Positions 52,135 to 62,969 of a DNA stretch of 64,000 bases are shown piece after piece. Each line of letters opens with the position of its first letter. The stretch's first letter is position 1. The stretch spans positions 248,001 through 312,000 of the forward strand of contig NZ_FQUM01000006.1 in NCBI RefSeq assembly GCF_900129025.1, in the 5' to 3' direction. Below the pieces are notes generated by a model, which saw nothing but the letters and a program-made list of their open reading frames with translations, was not told where the DNA came from and made no database searches. This DNA is from Mariniphaga anaerophila (lineage in GTDB: Bacteria > Bacteroidota > Bacteroidia > Bacteroidales > Prolixibacteraceae). A program made the translations under genes and the position numbers.

Positions 52135-55100
52135 GTAAACCGGAAACTTACGCCAACATTGGTATTCGAAGTTGGAAACGAAAGCTGGGTAAACGGATTG
52201 TTCAGCACCTTGTCGAAAAACAAACGCAACTGGAAACGGTCGCTAAGCATATAATCGGCCGTTGTTTTAATGGTGAATGCACTTTGCCCGGCAGTAATCT
52301 GATCATCGTTTTCCACAATTTTCCGCAGAACCGTTTTATTCTTGCGGTACGAAAGGTCTGCCCTCAGATTAAGATCGTTGGAGTAGGCCTTTTGCGAATT
52401 TTTGGTTTTAATAATAAGATCCATCTGCGTGAAACGGTATCCCAGACCAACCGTGTATTCATCGCTAAGCACTTCGGTAAGCTGATTATTGGCAAACGAA
52501 AGAGTAAGGTTACGTGAGCGCTTTATTTCGCCCCTGGTTGTAAAATCGTTTTGCCACATAATATCCATATTAATCAGCGGGCTGAAGGTTTCGCTAATGC
52601 TTACCGCATTAAAATCGTACGGCGTAATAAAGTTATTTGCCATATCGCGAACGTAACTAAACCCGTCGGACTGTTCCTGATAATTCAGATTGGTAATAAA
52701 CGAACCCACATTATAGCTGGAACGGTATGCGTGCGTAAAATTCAACGATTTCATAATACGGTTCAACCCCGGAATTTTGGAGACCATTCCTTCGTACTGA
52801 ATTCTCCAGTTAGGACGAATAAACCGAATTGACGGGAACAGCCCCAGCGAAACAGAGTTTGGATCTTTCCCCTGGTATGCAGCCAAAAATGCCGGCACCA
52901 TTACTTCTACCGAATTCGGTCCGTAACCATCCGGATATCCGGGATGTTCTGCATTTGGCGCATTAGGATCGTATCCAATTCCGCCGTTCGGCTCACGTCG
53001 CCCGGCCAAACGCCAGGCAATTATTTCGCGATAATCCTTAAATTTTTCGAACGCTTCTGACTGGTGAACTTTCCCTTTTCCCATGGCAAAAAATGCAGTT
53101 CCCCAAGTTAAAGTTGACATGCTGAAGTTTCCTGTTTCGGAAAAACTGTTGGCATTAAACTCGCCCGAAGAAGGATCGTAATTATAAAACTCGCTTACAT
53201 TTTTTGAGAAGGAACGATCAGCAGTAAGATCGATACGCAAATCGGGAAGAGGCTCTATTGTTGTTCGCAAATTGAACCTTTCGTTTCGGGTAAATACGTA
53301 CGGAGAATTCAACGTTGAATCGGTAGTAATCCATCCTTTTTCAGCAGCACGCCGGGCAAAATTATAATCCTGCCACCCTGCCAAAAATGGAAATCCCGGA
53401 GCGAAGCTACCAACCATATCTCTTCCAAACATGTCGCTCTCCGGATAATATGCTCCGGCACCAAACAAGCGCGGCTCGGGCATGTAACCGGGTAAAACGG
53501 TACCTCCGTTAATGCTGTAATTAACAGAAATTGTACGTACGCCAATCAACATACGAGTTGTTAAATCGAGAATATCTTTTGCAAGTGACTGGTCGCCCGG
53601 CACACCTTTTACGGTTACCTGCACCTGTCCGCTATCTGCCGCAGCAATAAATTCCACGGTGTTGGCATCAACAATATTTGTTCTTCCCCTAACCAGTTCG
53701 CCATCTTCGCGGGTAGCAAGTACCCGAACTTTACGGGTATTCAACTTATGACTGATTGTTTGCGGTTTGTTTGGAGTAATTTTAATACTCCCGTTATACG
53801 TTTTTTCGACTTTGCGCTCCGGCGTCTCCTGCTCTTGCTGCCTCCGGCCGCTGCTGGCCTGGCGGTTTAAGCTGTAACGGCTACCTCCGGTTCTCCTGAA
53901 CTTTTTATTCAGCTCCTGAAAATAGGGAACTTTATTGTAAAGGCTTTGCAGGTTCACATTACCGGTAAGTTGAATGTTCCGTGAATTTTGCACCCTGTTT
54001 CCCAAGCGAATTGTATCGGCGGTGATTGGCCCGGCCTGCCAGTCGAAAGTTCCCTGGTATCGAACAGTCGATGTTATAAAACTTAACATCTTAATCCGGT
54101 TGATGGGTAACGTGTACGAAACATTAACGTTGTGATTGTATAATGTCGGCCTTCCCAGATTCCACAAATTGGTAAGTATGGAATCTCTGAGCATTTCGTA
54201 TTCGTCCATATCCCGGTTGATTCGCCCCTCGGGTTCATCGATGCGGGAAGTGGCTCTGGAAGAAAAATCGAACTTAATGGATCGCGTAAGGTCGTAACGC
54301 AAATCAAAGTAGCGGTTCCACAAAAAGTCTTTTTCGTAAGTTGCCGGAAGCACAAACTGCGGGTTGGTAATGTTCCGTGCCTGAATTTCGTGGTAACGGC
54401 GCGACAAATCTGTGCGGTACGAAATCTGTGTTGGCAGCGGGTAAAAATTAAAATCGCCAATTAGTTTTAAAGGGCCTTTTTGCAAAAGCTTCACTTTATT
54501 TAACGGCTCAACCAACTTTGGCCGGCTGCTGTAATTGTACGAAAACATTCCCCGGTACGTTTTATCGAGGTTGTATTCTGTATTTATATTTCTTTTGAAA
54601 ATCTCGTTGTAAGAGTAGGACACCGAAAAGTTTTCCGGATCCCAAACCCGCGTTTTGGTTTGCTGCCGCTTCGGTTCCACCCGAACATTGGTAAAATTGA
54701 GGCTTTTTCGGGTAACCAGGTCTTGCGACATGTGTTTAATTGAATCCCTTATTTGCTGGGTTTCTGCTCTTTCCAGCGATTTATCCAGTTCGATATCCGG
54801 TTCCAGCGGATTGTATTTCGGAGTGCTCACGCTACGCGAATAACCGTAATACATTGGCAACCTCACCCCTGCTTTTTCCGGGAAAAAGCGCCCGAGGTCA
54901 AGGGATGTAGCAATGTCAATTTCGTTTAAATTATCCAGCGAACGACTGTTCACATTTTGGTTAATGCTTCCAAACCCGGCAGAGCGCGCGCGCCCGGCAA
55001 CGGTAATGCTTCCCAAATCAGCCAGGCGGGCAGTTGCACGGGCATTTGCTGCCCAGCCGCCGCTTTCGTCAAAATCGGAAAGGCGCATTTCATTCAACCA

Positions 55101-58100
55101 AACTTCCACAGATTTTGGCCCGGTATTCAGCTGTCCTTTTTTATTGCGGATACCCATCATTACCACCTGCACATTGCCGAGGTTCGGGCTACCTTTAATT
55201 TTTATCCGGTTTTTATCCTTGTTCCAGCCGCGATGAACATCTTCATAAATATCCTGAATCCCCAGAGTTGAACCGGACATTCGCATTTCTGCATTCCGGT
55301 CGAGTTTCAGGTCTGTAAAAATTTCGAGCGGAATATCCAGCCTGTTTTCATCGGGCCAAACAATATACCTGTCGTTTTCAATCTCGCCATTGTACCTGCC
55401 GGCGGGCGTTAGTTTTAACGGAACCTCGTATTCGTAGTAGTTGTAATTGTAGTCAGATCCCAGGCGAATAAAAAAGTGCAGTTCGTCATCATCCAGCGGA
55501 TAGTCGGCCATCTCTTCGGCGTGAACTTCCAGCTTAAGCCTTTTATACCTTCTGAAATCCATGTACAACGATTTGTATGCAGCACGGGCATCTCCCGGTT
55601 CCAGATCTGTTACTTTCAATACCATCGACTGTTCGTTCAACTGCCTCATTTGCGGGTTAGCCGGATCAATCACCCGACTGATTCCCGGAGGAAGAACATA
55701 GTTTACCGGCTCTCGGCTGCCGTTTTCCTCAATGTTTACGGCCGACACATCGAAAGTAGCATTGGGAGAAACCGCATCCAACTCTCCGATGTGATTGGTA
55801 TAACGGCGCCAGTCGGCACGCACCAGGTCAAGCGTAGCAAAACGTAAAATCACCGGATCTTCAAATCCGCGCAAATACATTCTTAAAAACCGAATGGATT
55901 TAAAATCACGAATATTTCCAAACACATCGTCGGGATTACGAACCGGAATTTTAAACTGGTACCATTTCACTTCGCCAATCTGCCCATTTTTCAATTGTAC
56001 CCGGCTTTCCTTAATATCCGTAATATAATTGTCGCCCAACTGCATGTCTTCTTTGCGAATGTTCACTTTGTACTGGTAATACCGTTCGTGTTCATTCAGG
56101 GTATTGTCGCTGTTAATATCTTCTACATCCGGAATAGTGGAAGCTGCCGTCGGGTATGATTCTTCCGACATTTCGCTTGTGGGAGAGTTCCCGTCGGGCC
56201 CATTATAATTTTTATACCTGTCCAAAATACTTACCTCATCCCGGTCGAAATCGGAACTCCGGTAATAATTAAAGTTATCGGAAGACGGGTCTTTGTAATA
56301 TCGATCAAACACATCGTCGTAAACCAAATCGCGCAGTTGGTTCAGGTAATCTTCATAAAAAAGCATTTCGTCATCGTCAGACAATCCGTCGAGCCCGATG
56401 TCCTGATACCTGCGCGCTTCGTCGTCGTTAACAAAAGCATTAACCAGCGATTGTAACGTAGAAACACGCCCCCACACAGTTGTATCAACATTTGCAACCT
56501 CTGCTGAAGTTGGCAATCCCTGTTCAAATGATTTTCTGCCGTCTTTCAGAATATCTTCAGAAATTTCACCTAAGTTGAAATACAAATCCCCACCGTTGTG
56601 CTGGTTCAGTGTATCGTAAACAAAAGGGTCCATCATCCAGAACTCGATGAATTCGATGTTGGAAGTTTCAAAGTCGTTGGTTTCTATACGCCGCATAATT
56701 CCACCCCATCTGGATTCAGGCGCGGCCAAAGTTCCGTCGGGGTTAACACCGGCCGAAAAAGCAGACGGGTGCGTATCATAGTTATACGGGCCACGTTCTT
56801 CGGGATAATAAGCTAAATCGAAAACCGGAATATTGGTCGGCTGCCCCACCGGCGATTCCTTGGCGGGGAAAATTTCTTTTTCAAAAACCTCGCGGACAAA
56901 ATGATTGGATTGTTGATCCGGATCATTTTTGATGTGCCCGGGAGTAAGGCTGTTGTTTCTCAAAAACAGCGGGTCGATAATATAATACGCGAGTTTTGCG
57001 CGGTTGAACCCGTATTCGAGCTGATTAGTCAAATTTCCCTCCGGAAACAGATTGTTCTGCAACTGGGGAGTACTGGCCAGGCTCCATGTCTGACGGGCTT
57101 TCAAGTCGATACTGGTTTTGGTTCCTTCAAAATCATCGATATACGCGTTTCCGCTATCTTCAATTACCTTCGAATGGCCGGGAATTAATTTAGCTACTTC
57201 GGCCTCCACATCAATGGTTGAAGGAGTATTGGTGCTGTAAAACGGCAAAGCATCCACCGCTTTTGTAAGCAGCATACTTTGCGTAGAGTAGCGGGCATCC
57301 ATCCCAATCATCAGGTTGGAAATAGGATCTTCTCCGTAGTCAACTTTCTGCGTAAGCGGGCGTTCCTGCATATACAAAGCAGTGGCGCCAACATTAAAAT
57401 TGTCAGAGAAAGCATAATTGGCATGAGTTCCCAAAAGTGTTTTCCGCTGCATGGTAAACAGGTCTTCACTTTCGGTCGACACCTGAATTGGTGTACCGGC
57501 CTCCAGCAATGCCTGGTTGATAATTTTTACGCGTCCGAGCGTGTAATCCACCGTATAGTCCACGTTTTCAGTCAACTCTCTGCCGCCGGCAGTTACTTTT
57601 ACCGACCCCTGAGCCAGGTTAAGCGAACCAATTGAAATATCAGATCCGGAAGCCCCTTTGTAACTCCCTACCAGCCTGAATTTATTGTGCTCGGCATCCT
57701 GTTCTGCAATAACCTGCGTAGAGTCGTACAACGACTGAAACGTATATTTCTCAGCCAGCATCGGATCCCGGATCGAGTCGGCCAGATGCTTGCCAAACGG
57801 CTCCAAAACCGGAAAAATAATCCGGCCACGATTAGAATTTACCGTAATCCCTTCGATGTAGTCAAAAACACCGTCTTTGTATGGGTCGAGCTGTTTATTC
57901 AGTTTATCGAGGTTCATTACCTCAAGCAGAATGTGCCCGTTCAAACGCCCCTCTGGCAGATAATTAATGTAGGTTCCGGTGGAATCGTTCTGATAAACCA
58001 CGTTCAGAGAAAAATCTTCGCTGGTAAGCTGGTAAGCATCCAGATTGTAAATATTTTTCATCATCAAATCCCAGGTGGGTAAACCCGGAGACAGATTGGT

Positions 58101-59639
58101 GCCTTTCAAAAGTTTCAGAATAAGTGTTTGAGGGGCAGCAATCCCGTCGGTTGAAAATTCACCTACCTGAAACACTTTTCCATTTGACGTATAACTGAAT
58201 GCGACTGCCAGAATCTCATCTGAGTTAAGTGCAGTGTTCAGCGAAATGTAACCCAGGCGCTCGTTTATGGTATATTCCGAAGCAGAGAGTTTTCGTGCCT
58301 GTTCAATCTTCTCGAAATCCTGACCGCCGGTAAAATCTTCACCAAACTGCGACATAACAGCAGTAATGTTTTGCGTACTTCGAATGTCACTGTATGTTGT
58401 TGTCATCTGGTCGTACAGCCCGTTCGCTTTATTGTTGGGGAAAATATTTTCGGGATAAGGTTGCCCCATGGACTGCTGAAACTGAGGCAGGTTATTGTAA
58501 ATATGCGGGTTGTGTTCTCCCAAATCCTGAAAGGCAATAATATTTCGCGACTCTTCAAAGTTATTCGATTTGTTGGTTACCCAAATCTCAATTTTGTTGA
58601 TGCTGATTGGCGATGTAGGCACTGCGGTGTTTTTCAGCCAGTTGTCGTAATTTTCTCTAAAATACTGAGACAAAAAGAAGTGCCGGTTGGCATCGTAGTC
58701 GGCAGCGGATATTTCGTAAGTAGTAACCTGTGCTCCACCTTCTGTTTCAACAGTTTGTGTTTCGCCCTTGTGTTGAGAAAACAGTGTTGTGAGGGTTAAT
58801 TTTCCGAACTGCATTTCGGCCTTTACACCGAAGAGGTTCGACGCTCCGGTAATCAAAGATCCATTCAGCGGCAACGAAACATTTCCGGCCTCAATGCGCT
58901 TGATTATTTCATCTTCGTCGCCAGTATATTCCAGGTTCATTTTGTTTTCGTAATCAAACGTGGCTTCGGTATTGTAGTTTACCCGCATGTTCATTTTGGT
59001 ACCGATCTGCCCCATCACGTTCATCTGGATTTTTTCGTCGAAATCGAAAGTCGGAACCCGCTGCAAACGCACCGGGATGGCCGGGTTTTCGGTTTTATTT
59101 ACCTGGTAACCAAAGCTAACTTCCACATATCCCTGCGGCTGAATATTTACCACGTTTCCGCCAAACACCCGGTTAAAAGCCTCGCCACCAATTGTAAGCT
59201 GCGGAATAAGCGATCCGCGCTGATCCATTTCGTGAATCCGGCTGCGTTGCCGCCAGTAATCCTTAACCGACTTTTCAAAATCGTAATTGATATAATCGTC
59301 CAGCGACATGGCCTGCGGCAAGCGGTAATTCAAATTACCAATTTTCTCATAGAAAATGTACTGCCCTGTTTCGGGGTCGTACTCAATCTCGAAATTAATA
59401 TTGCTGGGTTTATTGAGAAATATCTGAGTAGAATCCTGCGACGGAGTTCCGAATGCCGGTTGATCTTTAAACGGAAACGGAAGTGGCCCCGTGGTATCCA
59501 TTGCAACGGTATCCTGGGGTTGTGCCATCGAAAAATGCGCCATGCCATTGGCAGCCGCAACTCCATTTACGGCAAGTGCAAGCAGGGACGCAAGCAGGCA
59601 AGATAAGTTTAAATTACGTAAAAAACGGGCCAATCTCAT
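52122..59639 (-). CDS. sprA: SprA (Sov), type IX secretion outer-membrane translocon
   Basis: 2505 aa. Signal peptide (about 1-30), then the SprA pattern: an early DYINYDFEKSVKDYWRQRS, GGEAFNRVFGG, VSFGYQVNKTENPAIPVR, and many extended beta segments ending in SFRFTLAQ. SprA is the largest known single-chain outer-membrane barrel and the channel of the type IX system. Intact reading frame across 7.5 kb. It follows ruvA by seven bases in a pdxA-ruvA-sprA run, a neighbourhood I recall for this gene in the phylum. Confidence 0.94.
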   Translation of the reverse strand: MRLARFLRNLNLSCLLASLLALAVNGVAAANGMAHFSMAQPQDTVAMDTTGPLPFPFKDQPAFGTPSQDSTQIFLNKPSNINFEIEYDPETGQYIFYEKIGNLNYRLPQAMSLDDYINYDFEKSVKDYWRQRSRIHEMDQRGSLIPQLTIGGEAFNRVFGGNVVNIQPQGYVEVSFGYQVNKTENPAIPVRLQRVPTFDFDEKIQMNVMGQIGTKMNMRVNYNTEATFDYENKMNLEYTGDEDEIIKRIEAGNVSLPLNGSLITGASNLFGVKAEMQFGKLTLTTLFSQHKGETQTVETEGGAQVTTYEISAADYDANRHFFLSQYFRENYDNWLKNTAVPTSPISINKIEIWVTNKSNNFEESRNIIAFQDLGEHNPHIYNNLPQFQQSMGQPYPENIFPNNKANGLYDQMTTTYSDIRSTQNITAVMSQFGEDFTGGQDFEKIEQARKLSASEYTINERLGYISLNTALNSDEILAVAFSYTSNGKVFQVGEFSTDGIAAPQTLILKLLKGTNLSPGLPTWDLMMKNIYNLDAYQLTSEDFSLNVVYQNDSTGTYINYLPEGRLNGHILLEVMNLDKLNKQLDPYKDGVFDYIEGITVNSNRGRIIFPVLEPFGKHLADSIRDPMLAEKYTFQSLYDSTQVIAEQDAEHNKFRLVGSYKGASGSDISIGSLNLAQGSVKVTAGGRELTENVDYTVDYTLGRVKIINQALLEAGTPIQVSTESEDLFTMQRKTLLGTHANYAFSDNFNVGATALYMQERPLTQKVDYGEDPISNLMIGMDARYSTQSMLLTKAVDALPFYSTNTPSTIDVEAEVAKLIPGHSKVIEDSGNAYIDDFEGTKTSIDLKARQTWSLASTPQLQNNLFPEGNLTNQLEYGFNRAKLAYYIIDPLFLRNNSLTPGHIKNDPDQQSNHFVREVFEKEIFPAKESPVGQPTNIPVFDLAYYPEERGPYNYDTHPSAFSAGVNPDGTLAAPESRWGGIMRRIETNDFETSNIEFIEFWMMDPFVYDTLNQHNGGDLYFNLGEISEDILKDGRKSFEQGLPTSAEVANVDTTVWGRVSTLQSLVNAFVNDDEARRYQDIGLDGLSDDDEMLFYEDYLNQLRDLVYDDVFDRYYKDPSSDNFNYYRSSDFDRDEVSILDRYKNYNGPDGNSPTSEMSEESYPTAASTIPDVEDINSDNTLNEHERYYQYKVNIRKEDMQLGDNYITDIKESRVQLKNGQIGEVKWYQFKIPVRNPDDVFGNIRDFKSIRFLRMYLRGFEDPVILRFATLDLVRADWRRYTNHIGELDAVSPNATFDVSAVNIEENGSREPVNYVLPPGISRVIDPANPQMRQLNEQSMVLKVTDLEPGDARAAYKSLYMDFRRYKRLKLEVHAEEMADYPLDDDELHFFIRLGSDYNYNYYEYEVPLKLTPAGRYNGEIENDRYIVWPDENRLDIPLEIFTDLKLDRNAEMRMSGSTLGIQDIYEDVHRGWNKDKNRIKIKGSPNLGNVQVVMMGIRNKKGQLNTGPKSVEVWLNEMRLSDFDESGGWAANARATARLADLGSITVAGRARSAGFGSINQNVNSRSLDNLNEIDIATSLDLGRFFPEKAGVRLPMYYGYSRSVSTPKYNPLEPDIELDKSLERAETQQIRDSIKHMSQDLVTRKSLNFTNVRVEPKRQQTKTRVWDPENFSVSYSYNEIFKRNINTEYNLDKTYRGMFSYNYSSRPKLVEPLNKVKLLQKGPLKLIGDFNFYPLPTQISYRTDLSRRYHEIQARNITNPQFVLPATYEKDFLWNRYFDLRYDLTRSIKFDFSSRATSRIDEPEGRINRDMDEYEMLRDSILTNLWNLGRPTLYNHNVNVSYTLPINRIKMLSFITSTVRYQGTFDWQAGPITADTIRLGNRVQNSRNIQLTGNVNLQSLYNKVPYFQELNKKFRRTGGSRYSLNRQASSGRRQQEQETPERKVEKTYNGSIKITPNKPQTISHKLNTRKVRVLATREDGELVRGRTNIVDANTVEFIAAADSGQVQVTVKGVPGDQSLAKDILDLTTRMLIGVRTISVNYSINGGTVLPGYMPEPRLFGAGAYYPESDMFGRDMVGSFAPGFPFLAGWQDYNFARRAAEKGWITTDSTLNSPYVFTRNERFNLRTTIEPLPDLRIDLTADRSFSKNVSEFYNYDPSSGEFNANSFSETGNFSMSTLTWGTAFFAMGKGKVHQSEAFEKFKDYREIIAWRLAGRREPNGGIGYDPNAPNAEHPGYPDGYGPNSVEVMVPAFLAAYQGKDPNSVSLGLFPSIRFIRPNWRIQYEGMVSKIPGLNRIMKSLNFTHAYRSSYNVGSFITNLNYQEQSDGFSYVRDMANNFITPYDFNAVSISETFSPLINMDIMWQNDFTTRGEIKRSRNLTLSFANNQLTEVLSDEYTVGLGYRFTQMDLIIKTKNSQKAYSNDLNLRADLSYRKNKTVLRKIVENDDQITAGQSAFTIKTTADYMLSDRFQLRLFFDKVLNNPFTQLSFPTSNTNVGVSFRFTLAQ

Positions 59640-59646
59640 TCCTGTT

Positions 59647-60228
59647 TTATAACCTTTTTAATGCTGTTTTTATCACACGCTCAACGGTCGCTCCGGGATC
59701 ATCCTTAATGATTTTGGACACTGCCTTGTCTGCATCCTTTTTTGCGAACCCCAGCATGACTAATGCTGATAACGCTTCATTTCTTATAGTATTGTCTGTT
59801 GAGATCAAAATTTGACCGCTTTCGGGCATTTTACCCAGTTTGTCTTTTAGGTCAATAATAATCCTTTGGGCCGTTTTTGTACCAATTCCTTTCACCGCCT
59901 TCAACACATCTGCATTCCCCGTGGCAACGGCAGAAGTTATCTCATCCGGGCTCAACGACGAGAGCATCATCAGAGCAGTGCTGGCTCCCACCCCGTTCAC
60001 AGAAATAAGGCTGCGGAAAAGGTCACGCTCCCGCTTTTCGGCAAAACCGTACAAAACATGAGCATCTTCTCTAACTACCTGGTGAATAAGCAGCTTCACC
60101 TCTTTTTTGCCGTTAACCTGACTGTAGGTATTTAACGAAATATTCACGAAATAACCAATTCCGCCTACATCAACCACAACACTTGCCGGATTTAAATCAG
60201 CAACTGCCCCCCGGATAAATTCATACAT
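59647..60228 (-). CDS. ruvA: Holliday junction branch migration protein RuvA
   Basis: 193 aa. N-terminal OB-like domain (YEFIRGAVADLNPASVVVDVGGIGYFVN), two helix-hairpin-helix motifs (VNGVGASTALMMLS; VKGIGTKTAQRIIIDLKDKLG) and a C-terminal RuvB-binding domain (ALVMLGFAKKDADKAV). RuvB and RuvC are not in the window. 11 bases after pdxA. Confidence 0.95.
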   Translation of the reverse strand: MYEFIRGAVADLNPASVVVDVGGIGYFVNISLNTYSQVNGKKEVKLLIHQVVREDAHVLYGFAEKRERDLFRSLISVNGVGASTALMMLSSLSPDEITSAVATGNADVLKAVKGIGTKTAQRIIIDLKDKLGKMPESGQILISTDNTIRNEALSALVMLGFAKKDADKAVSKIIKDDPGATVERVIKTALKRL

Positions 60229-60239
60229 GGGTAAAAGAT

Positions 60240-61337
60240 TTAATAATTTTGATCGTCTTCTGCCTCTATGTCCACACTTTCATCTTCCTGGTTCGAATGG
60301 ATGTCGTATTTCTTTAGTGGATTTTTGGAAATCTCTTCGTAAGTTTTCCGGTTCCGGTAAATATCAATAGCAAGGTAAAGCGCCTGCCTGAACGAGTCGG
60401 GAGAAGCTTTGTCTTCGCCGGCAATTGAATAAGCTGTTCCGTGTGCCGGAGATGTACGAACAATAGGAAGCCCTGCAGTGTAATTCACTCCGCGCTCGAA
60501 AGACGCCAGCTTAAACGGAATCAACCCCTGGTCGTGATACATAGCAAGAATAGCATCAAATTTCCGATAATTTTCAGAACCAAAAAAGCCATCGGCAGGA
60601 TAAGGTCCCAAAGCAATAATTCCCTCTTTTTTTGCCTGAACAATAGCCGGCAGTATAATATCGTTCTCTTCGCTTCCGAGCAATCCATTGTCTCCGGCAT
60701 GAGGATTCAGCCCGAACACCGCAATGCGCGGACGCGTAATGGCAAAATCCTGCTGAAGCGATTGCGACATAATGCGCAGTTTTGAAAGAATCACTTCTTT
60801 GGTAATATGTTCAGCAACCTGAGATATTGGCATGTGCGTAGTAACCACACCAACTTTCATGGTTTCACTCACCATGAGCATCAGAAAGTTTCCGGAATTA
60901 AACCTCCGGGCAAGAAACTCGGTATGCCCCGGAAAATTAAATTTTTCACTTTGAATATTGTCTTTATTGATGGGCGCCGTAACCAGAACATCTATCAATC
61001 CATCCTGAAGGTCGGTCACTGCTTTATCCAGTGCCATAAAGGAAGCTTCTCCGGCTTCAGGTGTAGATTTCCCCAGTTCAACACGAACATTATCGTCGAT
61101 GCAGTTCAGCACGTGGGCACGCCCCGGGCCTGCCTCTTTTGCCGAGCGCACATGATTTAAACTCAGGCTATTAATATTAAGCGCTTTTCTGTGGTATGCA
61201 GCCACTTTTGGCGAGCCGTAAATTATGGGAGTGCACATTTCCATAATACGCTGGTCCATCAGGGTTTTCATAATTACTTCGTAACTAATCCCGTTTATGT
61301 CGCCATGTGATATTCCTACTTTGATTATATCTGTCAT
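60240..61337 (-). CDS. pdxA: 4-Hydroxythreonine-4-phosphate dehydrogenase
   Basis: 365 aa; pyridoxal phosphate biosynthesis (DXP-dependent route). Metal-ligand His segments PGHTEFLARR, TTHMPISQV and AMYHDQGLIPFK, plus GLNPHAGDNGLLGSEE, are diagnostic. An acidic C-terminal tail (EDESVDIEAEDDQN) is extra. First gene of pdxA-ruvA-sprA. Confidence 0.95.
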   Translation of the reverse strand: MTDIIKVGISHGDINGISYEVIMKTLMDQRIMEMCTPIIYGSPKVAAYHRKALNINSLSLNHVRSAKEAGPGRAHVLNCIDDNVRVELGKSTPEAGEASFMALDKAVTDLQDGLIDVLVTAPINKDNIQSEKFNFPGHTEFLARRFNSGNFLMLMVSETMKVGVVTTHMPISQVAEHITKEVILSKLRIMSQSLQQDFAITRPRIAVFGLNPHAGDNGLLGSEENDIILPAIVQAKKEGIIALGPYPADGFFGSENYRKFDAILAMYHDQGLIPFKLASFERGVNYTAGLPIVRTSPAHGTAYSIAGEDKASPDSFRQALYLAIDIYRNRKTYEEISKNPLKKYDIHSNQEDESVDIEAEDDQNY

Positions 61338-61384
61338 TCTCGAATTACTATCAGATTAATATTTAGTCTCTTAAAAACGAAAGG

Positions 61385-61416
61385 CAAAGTTACGTTTTTA
61401 ATTGAATTTTTTCAAA
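61385..61416 (-). promoter_or_regulatory. Promoter of pdxA-ruvA-sprA
   Basis: Minus strand: TTTG (61413-61416), 20-base spacer, TAACTTTG (61385-61392), full match. The -33 part lies in the last codons of pepA; the ATG of pdxA is 47 bases downstream. Confidence 0.65.
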
Positions 61417-62813
61417 AAGTGGTAGAGCAGGCGGATGCCAAAACCTGTGCCGCCAGCGGGGCGATAAAAGTCTTTTTCGTGATAAAAAGCAACTCCGGCA
61501 ATGTCGAGATGCAACCACGGATAATCGGTAAAATGTTCAAGAAATTTCCCGGCAATAGAAGTTTGTGCCTCGCGAACGCCCAGGTTGTTCAGGTCGGCAA
61601 TATCCGATTTCAACGATTTGGCAAACTCTTTCCACAGCGGCACTTCCACCATTCGTTCGTAAACTTCTTCGCCGGCATTTTTTAGTTTCTGTAAATTTTC
61701 GGGGCTGGTACCCATTGCCACCAACGCCTGCGAGCCGGTAATAATTTCGGCAGAGCCGGTCAGGGTAGCCAGGTCGATCACCAACATGGGATCAAACCTT
61801 TTTGCGTAACTCAATGCATCGGCCAGCAACAACCGTCCTTCTGCATCGGTATTTCTAATTTCAACAGTAGTTCCGTCAAACATGGTAATCACATCCCCCG
61901 GAACATATGCATTTCCATCGGGCCGGTTGTCGGTTGCAGGAACCAGCCCAACCACGCGAAGCGGAGTTTTATTTTTTGCCAAAGCGTAAATAGTTGCAGC
62001 CACCACTGCCCCACCGGCCATGTCGCACTTCATATAATCCATCGATTTTGCCGTTGGTTTCAGGCTCAGTCCTCCGGTATCGAAAACCACTCCTTTACCA
62101 ACCAGAACAACCGGTTTGTCGTTCACTGCATTTTCGGGATTCCACTCCAGAATACTAAATGTGGGCGGATCGATACTCCCTTTGTTTACCGCCAGCAGAC
62201 CCCCCATCCGCAGCGCTTCAATTTTTTTCTTATTGAACACTTCCACCGTAAAGCCGGCTTCGTTTCCCAGCTTTTCCATTTCTTCGGAAAACCGGGTAGC
62301 AGTAAGGAACGAAAGCGGTTCGTTTACCAAATCACGTGCACGAAAAACCGAATCTACAACATTTTTCAGCTCAACAATTTGCTGGTCACTTACCTGTTGG
62401 TCAACAACAAAAATATGAGAAAGGGCAAACCCGTCTTTTTCTTTTTTGTATTTTGAAAAGGAGTACCCCGAAAGCAACATCCCCTCCAAAAAAGAAAGCG
62501 TTGCACTGTTTTCGGAATTACCAACTATTTGCAATGTGGTGATTTTCTCGCTTTTCAGCACATCAAAAAATTTAGAACCTGCCTGACGCGCTGCCTCTGC
62601 GCGGTTGCACAACTCTTCATCTTCCGCGGCTTTATGAAAAAAATACACTGCGGGCTGTTTATAAATTGTCCATTCGGTTTCTTCCGATAATTTTTCCTTC
62701 AAGTACCCGGAGTCAATTTCCGGAGAAAGGGAAAGTGAATCAAAACTTTGAAACAAAACAGCGGTTGAGATATGTTGTTTTTGTGCTGAGATCTTCTCTA
62801 TTTGTGGTAGCAT
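61398..62813 (-). CDS. pepA: Leucyl aminopeptidase (M17)
   Basis: 471 aa. C-terminal M17 catalytic domain with VGKGVVFDTGGLSLKP, MKCDMAGGAVV and NTDAEGRLLLADALSYA, which hold the two-zinc ligands and catalytic Lys/Arg; all intact. The N-terminal domain is diverged. It would turn over peptides in the cytoplasm. Own promoter at 62830-62837; the pdxA promoter lies at its end. Confidence 0.93.
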   Translation of the reverse strand: MLPQIEKISAQKQHISTAVLFQSFDSLSLSPEIDSGYLKEKLSEETEWTIYKQPAVYFFHKAAEDEELCNRAEAARQAGSKFFDVLKSEKITTLQIVGNSENSATLSFLEGMLLSGYSFSKYKKEKDGFALSHIFVVDQQVSDQQIVELKNVVDSVFRARDLVNEPLSFLTATRFSEEMEKLGNEAGFTVEVFNKKKIEALRMGGLLAVNKGSIDPPTFSILEWNPENAVNDKPVVLVGKGVVFDTGGLSLKPTAKSMDYMKCDMAGGAVVAATIYALAKNKTPLRVVGLVPATDNRPDGNAYVPGDVITMFDGTTVEIRNTDAEGRLLLADALSYAKRFDPMLVIDLATLTGSAEIITGSQALVAMGTSPENLQKLKNAGEEVYERMVEVPLWKEFAKSLKSDIADLNNLGVREAQTSIAGKFLEHFTDYPWLHLDIAGVAFYHEKDFYRPAGGTGFGIRLLYHFLKKFN

Positions 62814-62829
62814 AACTCTTAAATTTTGC

Positions 62830-62837
62830 CAAAAATA
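62830..62837 (-). promoter_or_regulatory. -7 box of pepA
   Basis: TATTTTTG on the minus strand, full match, 16 bases before the ATG; a TTG (62862-62864) lies 24 bases further upstream. Confidence 0.5.
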
Positions 62838-62930
62838 CGATAAAACTTACTTTTTTGAAATCAATTGAAGCCATTGAGATAAATCAACAAAAAAAAGACC
62901 TGCCTAGTTTTTAAAGACAAAGGTTTATCC

Positions 62931-62938
62931 TATTTTTG
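62931..62938 (+). promoter_or_regulatory. -7 box upstream of the 63.0-kb small gene
   Basis: TATTTTTG, full match, followed by TGC, 31 bases before the ATG at 62970. Confidence 0.5.
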
Positions 62939-62969
62939 TGCATTCAAAAACCTGAAGAACAAGAGCAGC